This document shows, piece after piece, positions 5,538 to 6,843 of a DNA stretch of 6,843 bases (position 1 is the stretch's first letter; each line of letters starts with the position of its first letter). This stretch comes from Hydrogenophaga sp. (GTDB taxonomy: Bacteria; Pseudomonadota; Gammaproteobacteria; Burkholderiales; Burkholderiaceae_C): NCBI GenBank assembly GCA_020047875.1, contig JAIFNE010000200.1, positions 1 to 6,843 on the forward strand, given 5' to 3'. The translations under genes were made by a program, and so were the position numbers. The notes below the pieces were generated by a model. The model ran no database searches and was not told where the DNA came from. It saw only the letters and a list, made by a program, of their open reading frames with translations.

Positions 5538-6259
5538 AAACCGTCATCGTCGTTCAGGCCCGCATGACATCGACCCGGCTGCCCGGCAAGGTGCTGCTGC
5601 CGCTGGGTGGCGAGCCCATGCTCACGCGCTTGGTGCAACGCCTGCGCCGGGTGCGCCTGGCAGACGCCATCGTGATCGCCACCACCACCAACGCCAGCGA
5701 CGACGCGATCGTGGCGCTGTGCGAGCGCCTGGGCGTGGCGCACCACCGGGGCAGCGAACACGATGTGCTCTCGCGCTACGCCGAGGCAGCCGCGCTGCAA
5801 CAAGCCGACACGGTGGTGCGCGTCACCTCCGACTGCCCGCTGATCGACCCGGCCCTGATCGATCAGGTCATTGAAGACTTCGCGCAAGGCGGTTGCGACT
5901 ATGTGTCCAACATGATGCCCCCCACCTGGCCGTATGGCATGGCGGTCGAGGTGTTTTCGGTGCAGGCCCTGCAAGAAGCACATGCACAGGCCAGTCAAGA
6001 CAGCGAGCGTGAGCATGTGACGCCCTTCATCTACTGGAACGCGCAGCGCTACAGGTTGCGCAATGTGGCTTGCTCGCAAAACCTGAGTCATTACCGCTGG
6101 ACCGTCGACATGCCTGAGGACTACGAACTGGTTAGCTTGCTTTTCGAGGCCCTCTACCAGACCCATCCGCAATTCCGTCTGGAAGACTTACTCGCTGAAA
6201 TGAATCGCCACCCCGAATGGATGCGCATCAATCAGCACATACAGCAAAAACAGGCTTGA
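5534..6259 (+). CDS. SpsF-type cytidylyltransferase, probable CMP-pseudaminic acid synthetase role
   Basis: The 241-aa protein opens with VIVVQARMTSTRLPGKVLL (4-22), a nucleotidyltransferase N-terminal signature of the kind seen in the SpsF/COG1861 family and in CMP-KDO synthetases. Further markers are VRVTSDCPLIDP (95-106), with the presumed metal-binding D100, and RWTVDMPEDYELV (188-200). Classical PseF/NeuA enzymes instead begin with a PARGGSKxIPxKN motif, which is absent. In Pse clusters an enzyme here would activate the finished sugar with CTP to give CMP-pseudaminic acid; that role is inferred from position, not from family biochemistry. The ATG at 5534 overlaps the pseC stop by 4 nt, and pseG starts 1 nt after its stop, so it is firmly embedded in the operon. 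Database labels vary between glycosyltransferase family protein, SpsF and PseF. I leave the symbol empty because the sequence type and the PseF name do not match. Confidence 0.87.
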   Translation: MKTVIVVQARMTSTRLPGKVLLPLGGEPMLTRLVQRLRRVRLADAIVIATTTNASDDAIVALCERLGVAHHRGSEHDVLSRYAEAAALQQADTVVRVTSDCPLIDPALIDQVIEDFAQGGCDYVSNMMPPTWPYGMAVEVFSVQALQEAHAQASQDSEREHVTPFIYWNAQRYRLRNVACSQNLSHYRWTVDMPEDYELVSLLFEALYQTHPQFRLEDLLAEMNRHPEWMRINQHIQQKQA

Positions 6260-6260
6260 A

Positions 6261-6843
6261 ATGCCACAGATTGCCATCCGGGCAGATGCATCCACCACCA
6301 TCGGAACAGGCCATTTGCGGCGGTGTCTGTCGTTGGCCCATGCCTTGGTCGAGCAGGGTGCGCGGGTGTGCTTTGTTTCTCGCCGCCTTGATGGTGTGGC
6401 CGCTCAGATATTGCTTTCCCAACCGTTCGAGGTGCATTGGCTGGCAGCGCCATCCGCGCCATTGAGCAGCATCGGAATGGATGCAACTCTGCCGCCCCAC
6501 AGTGCTTTCGCTGGGGTTGATTGGACGCAGGATGTGCAGGAAACAGCGGCATCCATGGCAGGTGTTCATCTCGACTGGCTGGTGGTGGACCATTACGCTT
6601 TTGATGCCCGCTGGCACCAGGCGGTGCGCCATGCGTTGGGTTGCCGCTTGCTGGTCATTGATGACACAGCAGATCGCGCGCTGGACGCCGATGCCCTGCT
6701 GGATCACAACTGGGCGCTCGACCACCGCGCCAAGTACGCAGGTCGGCTCCTACGCGAACCTCGCTGGCTTGCCGGTCCGCGCCATGCCCTGCTCTCGCCC
6801 GCCTACCGGAGCGCGCCGCGCCACCGCTTCCACCCCGAGGTAC
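6261..6843 (+). CDS. pseG: UDP-2,4-diacetamido-2,4,6-trideoxy-beta-L-altropyranose hydrolase PseG, 5' part
   Basis: PseG cleaves UDP from the diacetamido sugar, releasing 2,4-diacetamido-2,4,6-trideoxy-L-altrose for condensation with phosphoenolpyruvate by PseI. The frame is open from 6261 to the right edge, 194 codons, so the C-terminus is missing (C. jejuni PseG is about 274 aa). The GT-B-like N-terminal half is clear: IAIRADASTTIGTGHLRRCL (4-22) contains H18, which aligns with the catalytic His17 of C. jejuni PseG. Downstream come WLVVDHYAFDARWHQ, LLVIDDTADR and a segment ending ALLSPAYR, typical of the family (usually ALLRPEF). The ATG is 1 nt after the preceding stop (TGAAATG), with no strong ribosome site of its own, suggesting re-initiation. 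Apart from truncation by the window, the gene looks intact. Confidence 0.93.
   Translation, partial: MPQIAIRADASTTIGTGHLRRCLSLAHALVEQGARVCFVSRRLDGVAAQILLSQPFEVHWLAAPSAPLSSIGMDATLPPHSAFAGVDWTQDVQETAASMAGVHLDWLVVDHYAFDARWHQAVRHALGCRLLVIDDTADRALDADALLDHNWALDHRAKYAGRLLREPRWLAGPRHALLSPAYRSAPRHRFHPEV

Noticed and set aside
5441..6172. Minus-strand 243-codon frame opposite the SpsF-like gene
   Set aside because: It is antisense to a confident gene, and the composition and lack of motifs mark it as a shadow.

Overview
The window is GC-rich and looks like the chromosome of a betaproteobacterium, most probably Burkholderiales/Comamonadaceae (Hydrogenophaga, Acidovorax or Rhodoferax relatives). That placement rests on the protein style, a FlhDC-type regulatory site, and the short repeat between flgB and flgC. 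I cannot fix the genus without a search. It is a junction between a flagellar locus and a pseudaminic-acid (flagellin sugar) locus.

Layout. Positions 1-1135, minus strand: the start of the rod/hook operon flgB-flgC-flgD. flgD is cut off by the window edge. A 202-bp gap between flgB and flgC carries a small palindromic repeat. Positions 1136-1378: a divergent control region with a well-formed candidate FlhDC box midway between flgB and flgA, and a strong hairpin in the flgA leader. Positions 1379-3082, plus strand: flgA (P-ring chaperone), flgM (anti-sigma-28, preceded by a near-consensus sigma-28 promoter) and a flgN-like export chaperone. Positions 3083-3339: a gene-free gap with no strong terminator. 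Positions 3340-6843, plus strand: pseB, pseC, an SpsF-type cytidylyltransferase in the place usually held by pseF, and the first two-thirds or so of pseG, which runs off the right edge. These four genes are tightly packed (17-nt gap, 4-nt overlap, 1-nt gap) and look like one operon.

How it fits together. FlhDC would switch on both flgBCD... and flgA(MN). FlgM holds back FliA until the hook-basal body is complete, and the sigma-28 promoter lets FliA raise FlgM and FlgN levels late in assembly. The adjacent genes supply the early steps of CMP-pseudaminic acid synthesis: dehydration/epimerisation, C4 amination, nucleotide release and, probably, CMP activation. The sugar probably decorates flagellin, although it could go to a surface polysaccharide. 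The acetyltransferase (pseH) and synthase (pseI) steps are not in this window and would be expected just downstream.

I found no clearly new system. The points most worth a second look are the candidate FlhDC box, the SpsF-like enzyme in a Pse operon, and the repeat-bearing flgB-flgC gap.
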